From Poronia punctata (Eukaryota > Ascomycota > Sordariomycetes > Xylariales > Xylariaceae), in NCBI GenBank assembly GCA_022579005.1, contig MU401454.1:1-64000 (forward strand): DNA of 64,000 nt, given 5' to 3'. The first letter of the stretch is position 1, and the number at the start of each line of letters is the position of its first letter. Below, in pieces: positions 24,727-36,481 of this stretch. Both the position numbers and the translations under genes were made by a program. Under the pieces are notes generated by a model that saw only the letters and a list, made by a program, of their open reading frames with translations, searched no databases and had not been told where the DNA came from.

Positions 24727-27700
24727 ATGCCTGTCCCTACCCTCGATACTAGTGTCGTCGACCTGGTCGACCACTGGTCAGCCAAGACTCCCGATGCCGT
24801 CGCCGCCGAGTGGCAGGGTCAGACACTCACCTATGCCCAGCTACGGGATGCCTCTCTGCATGTCGCTCATGCCCTTCTCTCAGAAGGGTCAGGGCCTGGT
24901 GCCAAGATTCCTGTCCTCACTCAGATGTCTCTAGAGATGTTACCGGCCATTGTTGGTGTTTTACGCACTGGAGCGTGCTACGTTCCAATGGACGTCATGG
25001 CATGGAGCAAGGACAGGATCGAAGCTGCTGTATCTACTGTGGCACCCCCCGTTGCTTTCGCCACTACATCTGTAGACAGCCTTGAACTTCCGAAAACCGT
25101 TCAATTTCGCCCGGAATTCCTAACCACACCATTCGACTGTACGGAAGACTTTGCTCTACGGTTGGACAAGATTAGGAACGGGTTGGGTCCCGATAGTCTC
25201 GCCTATGTCATCTTCACGTCTGGAACAACCGGAAAACCAAAGGGGGTCATGGTGTCCCACTTCTCGATTCATAACCTTGTCTCTCTCACCGAGGGCGATG
25301 TCATGAAGCCAACGCCGGGGAAGCGACTCCTCCTCACATTTTCAATCGGCTTTGACGGTAAGCCGAGCACTACTCAAGTCACGCTGCCAATTCGATACTA
25401 AGATGTAATTTATTATAGGCTGCGCTGGAATCGTCTGGTCCACTCTGACACATGGCGGGACCCTGGTCATGGCTTCGTCTTCCGACTTCCCTGAGAGGGC
25501 AACAACATGTCAGATTTTGATCCTCACGCCATCCATGTTAGCAAGTCTCGATCCTTCGTTGGGCTACGAGGGTGTTGAAGACATCTTCCTCGGCGGTGAA
25601 GCACCTAGCATGTCTGTCGTGCGACAATGGATTACACCGACTCGACATGTATATAATGCATATGGTCCTTCCGAGGCTACTGTGGCTGTCACTGTCGCAC
25701 GAATGGATCCCCACGAGGAACCGACGCTGGGGAACGTCATCCCAGGCGTAACGCTCGTCCTAGTCGATGAGGACATGAAAGAGGCGGAAGTGGGTGAGAT
25801 TTTGATTGCAGGTCCATGTCTAGCGGCCGGTTACATCAACAACCCGGAAATGACGGCAAAAAAGTTTATCCAGTGGAATGGCCGACGGTACTACAGGACG
25901 GGAGACAGAGCGCGTCGAACAGAGCGTGGACTGGAATGGGCCGGCCGCGTCGACCGGCTCGTCAAGAACAGAGGCTTCTTAGTGAACCTAGAGTCCGAAG
26001 TTGAACCGGCCATTCTACGTTTCGAAGCAGTTCGGGCCGCCACGGCCTTCATCTGGAGGGGAAGGTTGATCGGCTGCGTCCAGCCTGCCGAAGTCGATGT
26101 CGAGGCGCTGCGTGCATTCATGAAGGAGAATTTCGATCACTTCATCGTACCCGACGAGGTGCTGGCTATGAGCCACTTTCCCTTGACTGCGAACAGCAAG
26201 GTCGACTGGAATGCCCTCCGTGCTCAACTTGACGACAGACTAGTCAGCAGTGCCACTCCTGTTCCTGGCGAAGAACTGTCAGCTCTTGACGTGGCGCGGA
26301 TGGGATTTGCACAGATTCTTCTTGTTTCGCCAAACGATTTAGATGAGAATTCGTCATTCACCAAGCTTGGTGGAAATTCCCTGGCAGCCATCAAGCTTTC
26401 CCAGTTTCTTCGGAAACATGGGTACTCCATTTCGATCGGGCAAATTCTAAAGGCCGATACTCTCGGTTTGATCCAGGACGAGGCAGTACCAGATGCTCCG
26501 TTAGCCGAGAGCAATCAGTCACTCCCTGCTCCTCTGACTGATATGCAAAAGACCATGTTGGTTGAATCCCAGAGTGATACCGCGGAGAATTGTATCATCT
26601 TCAAGATGAAATATGTCGGCTCTCCAGTTCCGACTCCGAGCGAACTTGGCAAAGCTTGGGAAAAGGTTCTCTCACACCACTCCATCTTCCGAATGGTGTA
26701 CGACCTGGACAACTGGACCCAGACGGATTCGGCCGAAATCCATCTGGACACGCAAGAGGTTGTCGTGGTCGAGTCGCAATATGAGAGTGCCATCGAGGCC
26801 CAGATCAAGGCTTTATGGAGAGATGTCGAAGTAAACAATCCTCTGAGGCTCGATGTTCCATATTCATCCATGACCTTTGTCTCGGTGCCCGAGAGAAAGG
26901 CCTTGACCATGCTTTGGAGGGTCCACCATATCCTCATTGACGGTTTCTCCCTCGACCTGTTAACTCAGGACCTAAAGAAAGTATTAGCAGGAGAAAGCCT
27001 GAGTCCGTCACCTCGATATCAGGACTTTGCGCTCTTCTTCCAAAAGTATAGACAGGAGAACGCCGAAAGGGTGGAGAAACATCTAGGTCGTATTCTAGAG
27101 CCGGTCAAGGTGGCATCACCTCTAGAGATTCCTCGGCCGTTCACAGCGCCTGAGCCTGGGTCACTTCTCTTCCACACCGAGATCGCCTCGGCCGAGACAA
27201 AGAAGGATGTGCTCAACGCAGCGGCGCATAACTACGGCGTATCTAGTTCAACGCTCGTATCTGCCGCCTGGGCTCTCGTCTTACGACAACTCACAGCCTC
27301 TGATGCAGCGACTTGGCGAGTCAGTGGGTCAGGCCGCATGTTACCGTGGGCAGCAGCGGCATCCCTTGTCGGCAGCATGCACACGCGAGCGCTCATGTCT
27401 ACCGTCGTGTCCAATGACGCAAGTATATCAGAATGGCTTCAGGAGATGCATAACCGACTCTCGGAAGTGTCGGAGCTACAAAGCTTAACCTCATCCATCC
27501 CGGTCGACGCGCCCGAAAATACAGGTGTATACTTTAACTTCTTGGTTCAGTCGTTCCTCGGTATATCTTCATCCAAGGACGATTGGGATGCGACGGATCT
27601 ACAGAAACCATCTTCACAATTGGTGTGGCTTGTATACGAAGATGGAGATGATGTATACGTGGCCATACAGCTGGCTCCTAGGGCTACTGACATTAGCTGG

Positions 27701-27790
27701 GCCCGTAAGGTGAATCAGATGGGTGCCTATGCGCTTCGGGCATTGGTGACGGCAAAGTCTAGTTGTAGAATTGGGGATCTGCAGTTTTAG
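24727..27790 (+). CDS. Single-module nonribosomal peptide synthetase, A-T-C architecture
   Basis: Exons 24727-25357 and 25419-27790 (61-nt intron) give 1000 residues. The adenylation domain (1 to about 490) shows A3 FTSGTTGKPKG (163-173), A5 NAYGPSE, A7 YRTGD, the A8 variant GRVDRLVKNRGFLVNLE and the A10 lysine K471. A carrier domain follows with LGGNS, S531 taking the phosphopantetheine arm. The C-terminal half is a condensation domain with intact H713-H-I-L-I-D718-G. There is no thioesterase, reductase or upstream condensation domain. Such A-T-C proteins load one amino acid and can pass it to a small-molecule acceptor as an ester or amide; the aculene pathway, where a proline is placed on a sesquiterpene, is a known parallel. 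My hand-aligned ten-residue code is about D-G-G-I-F-G-A-V-A-K, which matches no code I can name, so the substrate is open. It shares a divergent promoter with P450 no. 1. Confidence 0.92.
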
Positions 27791-28377
27791 CATGCCATTT
27801 TTTATTCTCTTATTTATCTTAATATTGTATATAGTCATATCTATCTGAGGTCAGAAATTAAAGGGTCATGATTGATGTAACTCTCTACACATTATGCTGT
27901 TTGGTCTGCCTGAATCTACTACGCGTGATTATCTAGTGGTGATCATCAAAGGTGGTTAATGGGGAGTGTTTCTCGCCTCACTTCTTTAATAGATTACTAA
28001 ACAGGTTCTTTGAAAGTCAACTTAATGATGCCACCCAAAACGACCATGGACGAAATCTAGGTACTTACATAAGCTAGATTGATAGGGAGCAATTTGCGAC
28101 GACGATGACAATGACGATGCTCATGCCGTCTGTGTTGTCCGACTAGGTCAGTTAGTCTAGCCAATCGGGAAATCCCGAGCTCCGGTCCCGCATCAAAACG
28201 TTCCTAATCGGGCAACTTCCAAGTTGAGGCCCAGGGAAAGATACAATGTACATACTTGACTTACACGTGGGATCTCATAATAATATCATCATATACCTAT
28301 CTGTGTATATCGTCTTCGAAATGATCAGCAACAGAAATTGAACCAGACAGTCGGTATCATCTTCAATCCCAAACGTC
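27791..28377. other. Intergenic region, NRPS to carboxylesterase
   Basis: About 590 bp of ordinary AT-leaning sequence, holding the 3' end of the NRPS transcript and the promoter of the tandem carboxylesterase. No open frame or repeat worth calling. Confidence 0.5.
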
Positions 28378-29744
28378 ATGCCTTTATCCGTGACCTTTGC
28401 AGCAGTCCTGCTAGCATGGACAACAACCGCAGCCCGAATAATACCTCGTCCTCTTCCTCACCACGACAACAACAATAACGAAAACATACCGGTAGTAGAT
28501 CTAGGCTACACCATCCATAGCGCATCATCCGTGACATCGGTACAGAGCCTCCATCTCCTGGCCTATATGTGATTTATTGCAGTCAGGCTTCCCTGATCAT
28601 TCAACTTTCATTTTTTGCACTTTACTCACGCGAGGGGAAAAAACCAGGACATCTACACATTCTCCAACATCCAATACGCAACAGCCCCACGATTCGAAAA
28701 ACCAATCTATCCCCCAAAATCCACAGACCGCTCATTCATCAACAACGGCTCCCAACAATCCATTTGTCCGCAAGCCTATCCGGCATGGCAATTCTCCGCA
28801 GTCGCCTTTCTAGACGGAGAGGATTTATCGGATGCTGCGACGGAAGAGTTAATCGATCCGGAATTATTACCTCCGGTTGTGTATTCTTCCGAGAATTGTC
28901 TGCATTTAGATGTGCAAGTTCCCAAATCCGTCTTCGAGGAGAACAAGAAGAAAAAGGAGAAGGGGGAGAAGAAATTACTTCCTATCCTCGTGTATATCCA
29001 CGGAGGAGGTTATGTGCAAGGTCATAAGAGCGGTGATGGTGATGGGAAGGGACTGATTAAACGTGCGATGGAATTGGATGGTGAGGGGCGGGGGATTGTG
29101 TATATTGCTTTGAATTATCGGTTGGGGGTTTTCGTAAGTTTTTTTTTTCCGTCCCTTCTTTTCTTCTCCCCCTTATTTATTCTTCTTCCTATCCAGAGAA
29201 ATGTGAACTAAACAGAAAAACAAAAAAAAACAAAAAAACAGGGCTGGCTCTCCTCCCCCTCCTCTTCTATCCCCTCCAATCTCGGCCTCCACGACCAATT
29301 AGCCGCATTCCAATGGATTCAACAAAAAGCCCACCTCTTCGGCGGAGACGCCGACAGAATAACCATCATCTCGCAATCCGCCGGTGCTGGCTCAACAGCA
29401 ATTCATCTAGCCAATTCATTATCATCATCAAACAAAAAACTTGCCCTCCCTTTTCATCGCGCCATTTTACAAAGTCCATATACATCCCTCCCACCCACCG
29501 CAAAGACACAAGAAGGAACCTTTACACAAATATTGCAATTCGCCAACATCTCCTCTTCTCCAACAAAAGAAACGCAACTTGAATGTCTCGACACGAGAAC
29601 CCTCCAAGACGCCAACTACGCAGTGGTAGGAAAGTCCGTATACGGCTCATTTACATTCGGACCTGTCCTCGATGACGAGACTTATTCCTCCCCCTTGTCC
29701 ACTCTTCTTTTATCCTCCTCTTCCCAAAAAACAACATCCGGTTC

Positions 29745-29776
<32 letters not shown>

Positions 29777-30393
29777 CTTCTTCTTCTTCTTCTTCTTCTT
29801 CTTCTTCTTCTTCTTCTTCTTCAATCCCGTTGATTATAAGCACAAATTCCCAAGAAGGTCTCCTATTCACTTCCCCCAATACATTCTCCCGGGAAATATA
29901 TACTTCTGCCCTGGAGGCTTTACTCCCTTATTACCCCTCCCCCTTCCCCTCGTTATTCAAGGGTGACGATATCAAAAGCCTCAACGAGACCTTAGCATAC
30001 CTGTTGATTTCCTGCACGGCGAGATATATCCTCGATTCTTCTTCCACTTCTTCTTCTTCTGCATTTCATTATAGATATAGTGTGCCGAGCGGGGTCCATG
30101 CAGCTGATTTACATTATACGTTCTTCGATGGGGAGGATGTGGATGATTTACCGCAGAAAAACGAAACTGTTGCTAGGGCGTTTCAGGGGTATTTGGTGAA
30201 TTTTGCTTTGGGCAAGGAGGAGAATGTTGTGAGTGCTGGGGTTGAAGGGGTGGGGGATTTGGTTAAGTGGGGAGAGGAACAAGAAATGGGGATGGATTTT
30301 AATGTTACGGGGATTGTGGAAAAGAAGGCGGAGTGGTTGAGTAGGGAGGTTTGTGATGGGTTGAGGGATGTTTTGGGGGGTGTTTGGGCTTAG
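28378..30393 (+). CDS. Secreted type-B carboxylesterase/lipase-like alpha/beta hydrolase
   Basis: Exons 28378-28530, 28648-29133 and 29242-30393 give 596 residues. The first donor is uncertain (GTGACA at 28531 or GTACAG at 28540, both in frame). Residues 1-19 look like a signal peptide. Family landmarks are SNIQYATAP, SENCLHLDVQVP, the oxyanion loop YIHGGGYVQG and ALNYRLGVFGWLSSP. The nucleophile elbow reads SQSAGA, so the usual first glycine of G-(E/Q)-S-A-G is serine here. A glutamate in TNSQEGLLF and a histidine in GVHAADLHY complete the triad. A run of about 25 serines, encoded by pure TCT repeats, sits before the acid-residue strand and is a fast-changing microsatellite. The role is probably ester hydrolysis. 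Within the cluster it could release or move an acyl group, but it could also be an unrelated neighbour. Confidence 0.85.
29748..29822 (+). repeat. (TCT)n microsatellite encoding poly-serine
   Basis: About 25 uninterrupted TTC/TCT units inside the carboxylesterase exon 3, translated as serine. The complement reads as a poly-glutamate frame that has no other support. Confidence 0.95.
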
Positions 30394-30819
30394 GGTTTTT
30401 TTTGTTAGGGGAAGGGTAGGGGGGAGCTCCGGAGAGTTAACTTAATTAAGAGAGTTGTTATTATTGCTTCATTGTGTCGCTTTGACCTACGTCTTAACTG
30501 TTGATAGCGTGTTGGGGTGGGGGGTGACAAGTCTGTGGCTACTGAACATGTCTTTCTCATCTTAATCTGGGTAAATAAAGACGACGGCTAGAAGAACTTG
30601 GACTTGTAAATAAGTTGGTCTGTATATTCATATGAATCATATCTACGAGTATATTCTCTACCATAATGTTGCCCGGGGTCGATATCACAATGAGTTACAT
30701 ACAATACGTGATCATCCCACTTTCTCACAATCAACGAACAACATTATCACTACGCTAAGACCACCATATGTCGTAGTTGAATAAATAGATTTATCAAAAG
30801 AGAATATGTGTAGAGTCAA

Positions 30820-32752
30820 TTAAACGCTGCGATCAACAGGTTTAAAGGTAACATAAAAATCCGGTTTAGACCACATGACATGCTCATGGCTACTTCCCTC
30901 CCAATCCAAATCCTTACTCTTCAATTCCATATCATAAGACCAGACCATCTTGGCCAATATCAAGTTCATCTCCAGATAAGCGAAGCTGTGAAAATAATCC
31001 GTCAGTACCCCAAATACATCATATCCTAAAGAAAGATAGGGGGGAGAGTAATGAAAAAAAGAAAAACTTACTTCTTCCCTATACAACCCCTCGGCCCAAG
31101 CGAAAAGGGCTGACTAGCCTCCTTGATATCCTTACAATCTGGATCGATCCATCTCTCGGGCTTAAAAGCAAACGGTTCGTGGAAATATCTATCGTCATGT
31201 GCCATTGTCCAAGAACTAGTGTATACCTCTGCACCAGCAGGGACGTAATGACCGGAAATTTGCACGCCGGGCGATACACGCGGGAACCCGCGGGAGCCGG
31301 GGGGATGTATGCGTAGACCTTCGGCGATGACGGCTTGTAGATAAGGGAGTTGTTGTGCCCTTGTCGAGTTGATCTCGTCATAGGACTTGAACGCTCCCCG
31401 CACCTCGGCTTGTAGACGGGATAGTGTGGAAGGCGTGTTTAGGAGGTAATATGTTGCCGAGGCGAGAAAAGTAGCTACTGTTTCTCCGCCGGCGACGCTG
31501 TTGTTTTATATTAGCATCGGAATGAATCGATGAGATGATGAATAATAGGGGTATTTACGTAAGGGTTGAGGCGTGGGCTGTCAGTTCTTCCATCTGCATT
31601 TCTCCAGTTTTAACTTTGTTGATGAGAAGTGACAAGAAATCCGCACGGCCCGTCTCGGTATCGAGTCGGCTTTCAAAAACAGAACGTCAGTTATTGAGCA
31701 CAGTTATAAAACAAGTGTCTGCATAGGATTGACCTACCGAGCAACTTTGTCACGGCTAAGTCGAGTATGCTTCTCTCGCAAATTCGTAGTCAACGGAAGA
31801 AGAAGTTTTCCGAGAGTAACAAACAGAGGATATCTGCGAAGCATATCGATGACGGTAATAGCGAAAAGATGTTCGGTAAACATTTCCGACCATGCGTGTG
31901 GGTGACCTGTTTTCAGAGTATTAGTTAGTCGCTCACACTTTTCAACTTTCCTGAGAACTGAGGAGGGGGAAGGTTACCCTGTGCAACACTTCCAAAACTC
32001 TCGCCAAAAGACATCTCGCCGAGAATATCAAACGCAATCATCTCGAACCATTTCGTCATATTCAAGCCCTTTTCCGTTGTCCCGTCCCTTCCCAAACGGG
32101 CTACGAACGCATTGACATTCTCGTTTATGACGGCCTCCTGCTCTAGGAGCGATTTGGTGCTGAAGGCGTTAGACAGGGCCTTGCGCATGCGCGCGTGCTC
32201 TTTGGGATGGCGCTCGCTCCCGATACAAGACGACTTGAAGCCGCCGCCAAAGACCTCGTAAAATTCACTCTTGGTACATGTACCGCGACCGCCTGTGGCA
32301 TGTCCGTAGATGTCTTTCCAGGACTCCAGACTAGCGAACGAGAGCTCGTTTGGTGAGACGCGAACAACGGGGCCATATTTCTTATGAAGTGCGTCTACTC
32401 GACGATGCCAGCGACCGCCCAGAACGTTGTAGAAACGCCATAGCTTTGTTCCCTGTTAACACCTTTCTGTCTCCTGAAGGAGGAAAATGACTTACTAGGG
32501 TAGCCCGTCCTAGCCAAGGGCCAGGGTACTTGCGGAGAGGATGCAAGTATAGATTATAGATGATGTGTGATGCAACATAGACAGCAATCTGTATCGGAAT
32601 AGTTAGAGTCGGATACAATTAGGCCGAGGTCAGGGTAATGCGACACGTACAACGACCGCGAGGAATCTGGCAAGCGTCCCGAAGGCATAGAGATCTTTAG
32701 ACTGCACCAACGCCGCCAAGTGGAGGCTAGGTGAAGCGATTTTGTTATCCAT
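30820..32752 (-). CDS. Cytochrome P450 no. 2 (isotrichodermin C-15 hydroxylase/CYP65-like)
   Basis: Seven exons (32752-32651, 32588-32496, 32452-31978, 31906-31738, 31669-31559, 31497-31072, 30985-30820) encode 513 residues, every junction GT-AG and in phase. Features in order: a membrane anchor containing IAVYVASHIIYNLYL, the hinge HPLRKYPGPW, GPVVRVSPNELSF, the C-helix HARMRKALSNAFS, the I-helix HASTLTVAGGETVATFL, the K-helix EGLRIHPPGSRGFPRVSP, PERW, and the haem loop FSLGPRGCIGKN. The AGGET I-helix and PRGCIGKN haem loop are typical of the CYP65-like hydroxylases of fungal terpenoid pathways. It is an ER-bound monooxygenase, probably hydroxylating the sesquiterpene; the site cannot be predicted. 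It diverges from the PLP-enzyme gene across 623 bp. The exact start was chosen because exon 1 supplies the missing anchor in frame. Confidence 0.9.
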
Positions 32753-33375
32753 CTTGACGTGAAAACGAATTCTTACTGAGTGAGGATTGTAATTTGCATC
32801 TTCCACCACAGAATACCATGAAATATCAAGAAGTAAGCAAGTAAACAGATATTGTAGGTATGTTACTTGCACGTTTGCTAATTGAGGGCTCGGATCCCAA
32901 TTTTTAACCCTTATGAAGGTCGGCCTACTGGATGCGGAAATACGGGGGTAGCCCTAGTATTCATTGCCCCCGATTGGGCAGTTTTGGATGGACCCCCGGT
33001 CAAGACCCGGCCAAGCTCGGGGGCCCGGGAATGCCTTACCAAGATACACATAGACACCTTGAAAGATGCCGATTATGCCCACGATGCATCTATGCGTCTA
33101 TGCGTCTAGATGACCCCGGACAGATAAATCCGGCGCGGTGAGGACAGATAAATAGTAGTTGAGTTGCTTAGTATTGTATATACATTGGTTGAAGGATATA
33201 CTGCATCTGGTATCAGTTATTAGTTGACCGAGACTAATAAAGGTTGGCGTCTGGTATAGTGTATCACCGTGTGGCTTTTTGGTTCGAGATTTTAACTTAC
33301 CTAAATCGCCGCTTGCCAACAAATAAAACCATAAGAGATACGGGGATATAGATTTACAATCAGCATAACGACACA

Positions 33376-35176
33376 ATGGCTACCTCTGACCCTTTCGCCC
33401 CATACAAGGTTAATGCGAACCCTTCAGCGCATCAGTTCAACACCCTCCAAGTCCATGCCGGTCACAAACCAGACAAACAGACACGGGCACGTGCAGTACC
33501 CATCTATGCGACCGCGGTAGGCTTTTCGCCCCTTTGCTATGTCTGGCAGGAAGAATGATGATATACTAACGTCCCGCGTTCAAGTCTTATGTTTTCGACG
33601 ACTCCGACCACGCACGTCGCGTGTGTACCAACGAAGAAGCAGGCTATGTTTATTCACGCATTTCTAATGTCAGTAACTCCCGCGAATGCCCACCGGTGGC
33701 TACGAGTAAGTATCCATACTCACGCATGTTTCTGCCTTAGCCGACTGTAGAGGTGTTTGAGAAGCGGTGTGCTGCTCTCGAAGGCGGATCAGCAGCTGTC
33801 GCCACAGGTTCGGGTCAAGGCGCTGTGTTCCAGACCATAATCCTGCTCGCGCAGACGGGCGACAACATTATCGCATCACGGAACCTATATGGCGGTTCCT
33901 ACAGCTGTCTCAAGACACTTCTCCCGCGGCTGGGTATTCAGGTCAGGTGGTTGGATGCCGGAGATCATCCGGAAAATGTCGCCCGCTTGATCGACGAAAG
34001 AACAAAGTTGGTCTTTGTGGAGACAATCGGAAACCCCCGATGCACCATACCTAACCTTCGAGGCATCGCCGATGTTGCCCATGAAGCCGGAATCCCTCTA
34101 GTAGTGAGTATCAGGAGACACGGTGAAACTCTCTCCGTGCTCAATGCTGATCAACATTTGGATAGGTCGACAACACGTTTGGTGCCTGTGGCTACTTTTG
34201 CCGGGTTAAGGACTTCGGTGCCAACATCATCGTTCATTCAGCCACCAAGTGGATAGGAGGACACGGAACCACTGTAGGCGGTGTTGTCGTTGATGCGGGC
34301 AACTTCGACTGGGCAGCCTATCCCGACCGGTTCCCCCACATCGGCAAGCCTTCGGGTGACGTTATGGGCTTCTGCTATGCAAAAGCTTTCGGCAATGCCG
34401 CGTTCGCCATGGCGTTACGCATCGACGTCGTAATGGAATCTGGTGGCGTGTTAAACCCGTTTGCCGCGCAGCAACTTATCCTTGGCTTGGAGACGTTGAG
34501 TTTGCGATGCGAGAGAATAGCGAACAATTCACTCCGCCTCGCTCGGTATTTGGAAAGCCATGAGAGGATCGCCTGGGTTCTCTACCCCGGTATGGAGCTT
34601 CGGAATCTTTTGTTATACTTGTCCGAATCCACAAAGCTGACAACAGATTCACACAGGCCTTCCGAGTAACGGTGAAAACCACGAGAGGGCCAAGACCGTA
34701 CTCAAAAGCGGTTTCGGCGGAGTCTTGTCCGTCGGCATCGTTGGTGGCAATGAAGCCAGCAAATATGTCATTGATAACTTTAAACTCATCTCGAACATGA
34801 CCAAGTAAGAGCCGTCACCCTTGGATCTCGTGGCTGGCCGGAGTAGAGGCTAACCTCGATGCAGCGTTGGAGACTCTAAAACCATGGCAACCCATCCGTG
34901 GTCCTCGACCCACGTCATCATGTCGGAAGCTGATCGTATCGGTGCCGGAGTGACAGAGGTAAGAATTACAGTGCCATGACTATACCAGGTCGCGTGCTAA
35001 CGTCTTCATAGGACCTCATTAGAATAAGTATAGGGACGGAGTGTATCGAGGACATTGAGCGGGATTTCGACCAGGCATTGCAATCCATTCCGTTGGAGCT
35101 CATAAAAAGTTCGATCAAAGAAGATGTCCCCAGTGATTCTGGATTCGAATCATCAGACCCCGAAGGCTTACCTTGA
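33376..35176 (+). CDS. PLP-dependent Cys/Met-metabolism enzyme, O-acetylhomoserine sulfhydrylase-like gamma-substitution enzyme
   Basis: Seven exons (33376-33516, 33585-33668, 33741-34103, 34166-34589, 34657-34804, 34865-34958, 35012-35176) give 472 residues in frame throughout. Landmarks are [64 protein letters not shown], and [13 protein letters not shown] with the PLP lysine K224, then [16 protein letters not shown] and [14 protein letters not shown]. Housekeeping members make homocysteine from O-acetylhomoserine and sulfide. Cluster-borne relatives such as Fub7 (fusaric acid) and CndF use O-acetylhomoserine to build unusual amino acids by gamma-substitution. The position between P450 genes, next to an A-T-C synthetase, favours a specialised role, perhaps supplying the amino acid for the NRPS. 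A second gene copy elsewhere in the genome would be expected for primary metabolism. Confidence 0.9.
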
Positions 35177-35596
35177 TTGATAATAAACTGGCGCGGTGTT
35201 TGGAAAGATTGAACTTTGTGTATATTGTTATTACTGGCATTTTAATGAGAATATGTTTCCTCGACGAGTTATTCTCTCGTGATTTTAATGCTCCGAGAAA
35301 TGAAGGGTGAATGTATTATTATGTGGTGCTCTCTTTTAGGAATGAAGTCGACTAGCAGTTTCGGTCCTATGGTTCCCCGACGGAGATGATGATGAATGAT
35401 GATAGATCAGTAATGATAAGTCGGCTACAAAGTCTTACCTCTCGTACAAGTATGTAGGTACACAAGTGACAGACTCGCACGAGAGGCATGTGCAAAAATT
35501 TGCTTCCTGATGCTCATTAAAAAGATTCCTTTGACTGTCCGCCAATCTAACCCTTATAAGGACGATGTGGCTGCAATTCTGCCCTCTATGCTCTAA
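35177..35596. other. 3' flank of the PLP-enzyme gene
   Basis: About 420 bp with no gene: 3' UTR followed by AT-leaning sequence running up to the target-site copy of the terminal-repeat element. Confidence 0.5.
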
Positions 35597-35600
35597 TTAT

Positions 35601-35708
35601 TGTGGGGGAAGGTACGGATCTGGCTATAATAGAGGGTCTGTTACAGTGGGATACTGTATTTGCTCCAACACTTCTACACATATCATAATACACCTATCCA
35701 CCCTAACA
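35601..35708. repeat. Left terminal direct repeat of the TRIM-like element
   Basis: 108 bp, TGTGGGGG...CCTAACA. It contains a TATAAT-like box at 35625-35630, a plausible LTR promoter. Identical to the copy at 36332. Confidence 0.85.
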
Positions 35709-36331
35709 TATGGTGAGAGCTGCCGCCTTCGTCTAAATCCTGTTTGCGGTCCTATCGCGGTACATTACACATTAAGATATTAAGGTTAATTATTCATATT
35801 TAATATGTAATTCCAACGGTCATTTCACCGGCGTGCATACCTCGCTGCCGCCGTCGCTTTGCTTGCCTCTTTGGCGTTTCTTTTGGCTACGCTACAACAT
35901 ACATACCTACCGAATTGAAAGAAGTACAAGCAATGGCAGTATTCCGACCTACATACCTATACAAGACCAGATCTCCTCGCCGCGGCTCGAGTAGAGAGAA
36001 GAAAAAAAGAAATACCTACATGCACACACTTCCCTTTATTTTTCAAATTCATCATGAACAACGTCGGCAACGGGTCTAATTCGATTAAAATTCAAAAAAT
36101 TCCAGCACATAACTCTGCACCAAACTTGGTAGACGGTATCCGACGTATTTCCGGGCCGGCGCAAGGGAAGGGGCAGGTAGAGGAGACCTTGTGGAGTGGT
36201 CATATTTGAGGCAGTTGAAAGGGACATTGAAAATGACGTTAATTATGATAATTCTGAAGGTATTTCGGGCGGTCTGTTTGTGTGTGGTTTTCGCCCTCGG
36301 CGGTGCTCGTTGCGAGGAAGGTTTGGCCGTG

Positions 36332-36439
36332 TGTGGGGGAAGGTACGGATCTGGCTATAATAGAGGGTCTGTTACAGTGGGATACTGTATTTGCTCCAAC
36401 ACTTCTACACATATCATAATACACCTATCCACCCTAACA
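36332..36439. repeat. Right terminal direct repeat of the TRIM-like element
   Basis: Exact copy of 35601-35708, 731 bp downstream, followed by the second TTAT. It ends 42 bp from the ABC transporter stop codon, so it may supply part of that gene's 3' UTR or polyadenylation region. Confidence 0.85.
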
Positions 36440-36481
36440 TTATGCTCTATAGAAAACCTGTTATCTGCCTATATTTTGGTA

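Larger units (their letters stand above)
35601..36439. mobile_element. TRIM-like non-autonomous LTR retroelement (839 bp)
   Basis: Two direct repeats, 35601-35708 and 36332-36439, are identical over 108 bp (109 counting one following T), start TG and end CA. TTAT flanks the element on both sides (35597-35600 and 36440-36443), as expected of a 4-bp target duplication. Two bases after the left repeat comes TGGTGAGAGCTGCC, beginning with the TGG expected of a tRNA primer-binding site. A purine-rich GCGAGGAAGG lies shortly before the right repeat, though not adjacent to it, so the polypurine tract is weak. The 623-bp interior has no gag, pol or other long frame, so the element must depend on proteins supplied elsewhere. 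Repeat identity points to a recent insertion. It lies between the 3' ends of the PLP enzyme and the ABC transporter, and no coding sequence is broken. Confidence 0.7.

Noticed and set aside
29682..29879. Minus-strand frame with a long poly-glutamate run
   Set aside because: It is the complement of the TCT serine repeat in the carboxylesterase exon and has no other coding character.
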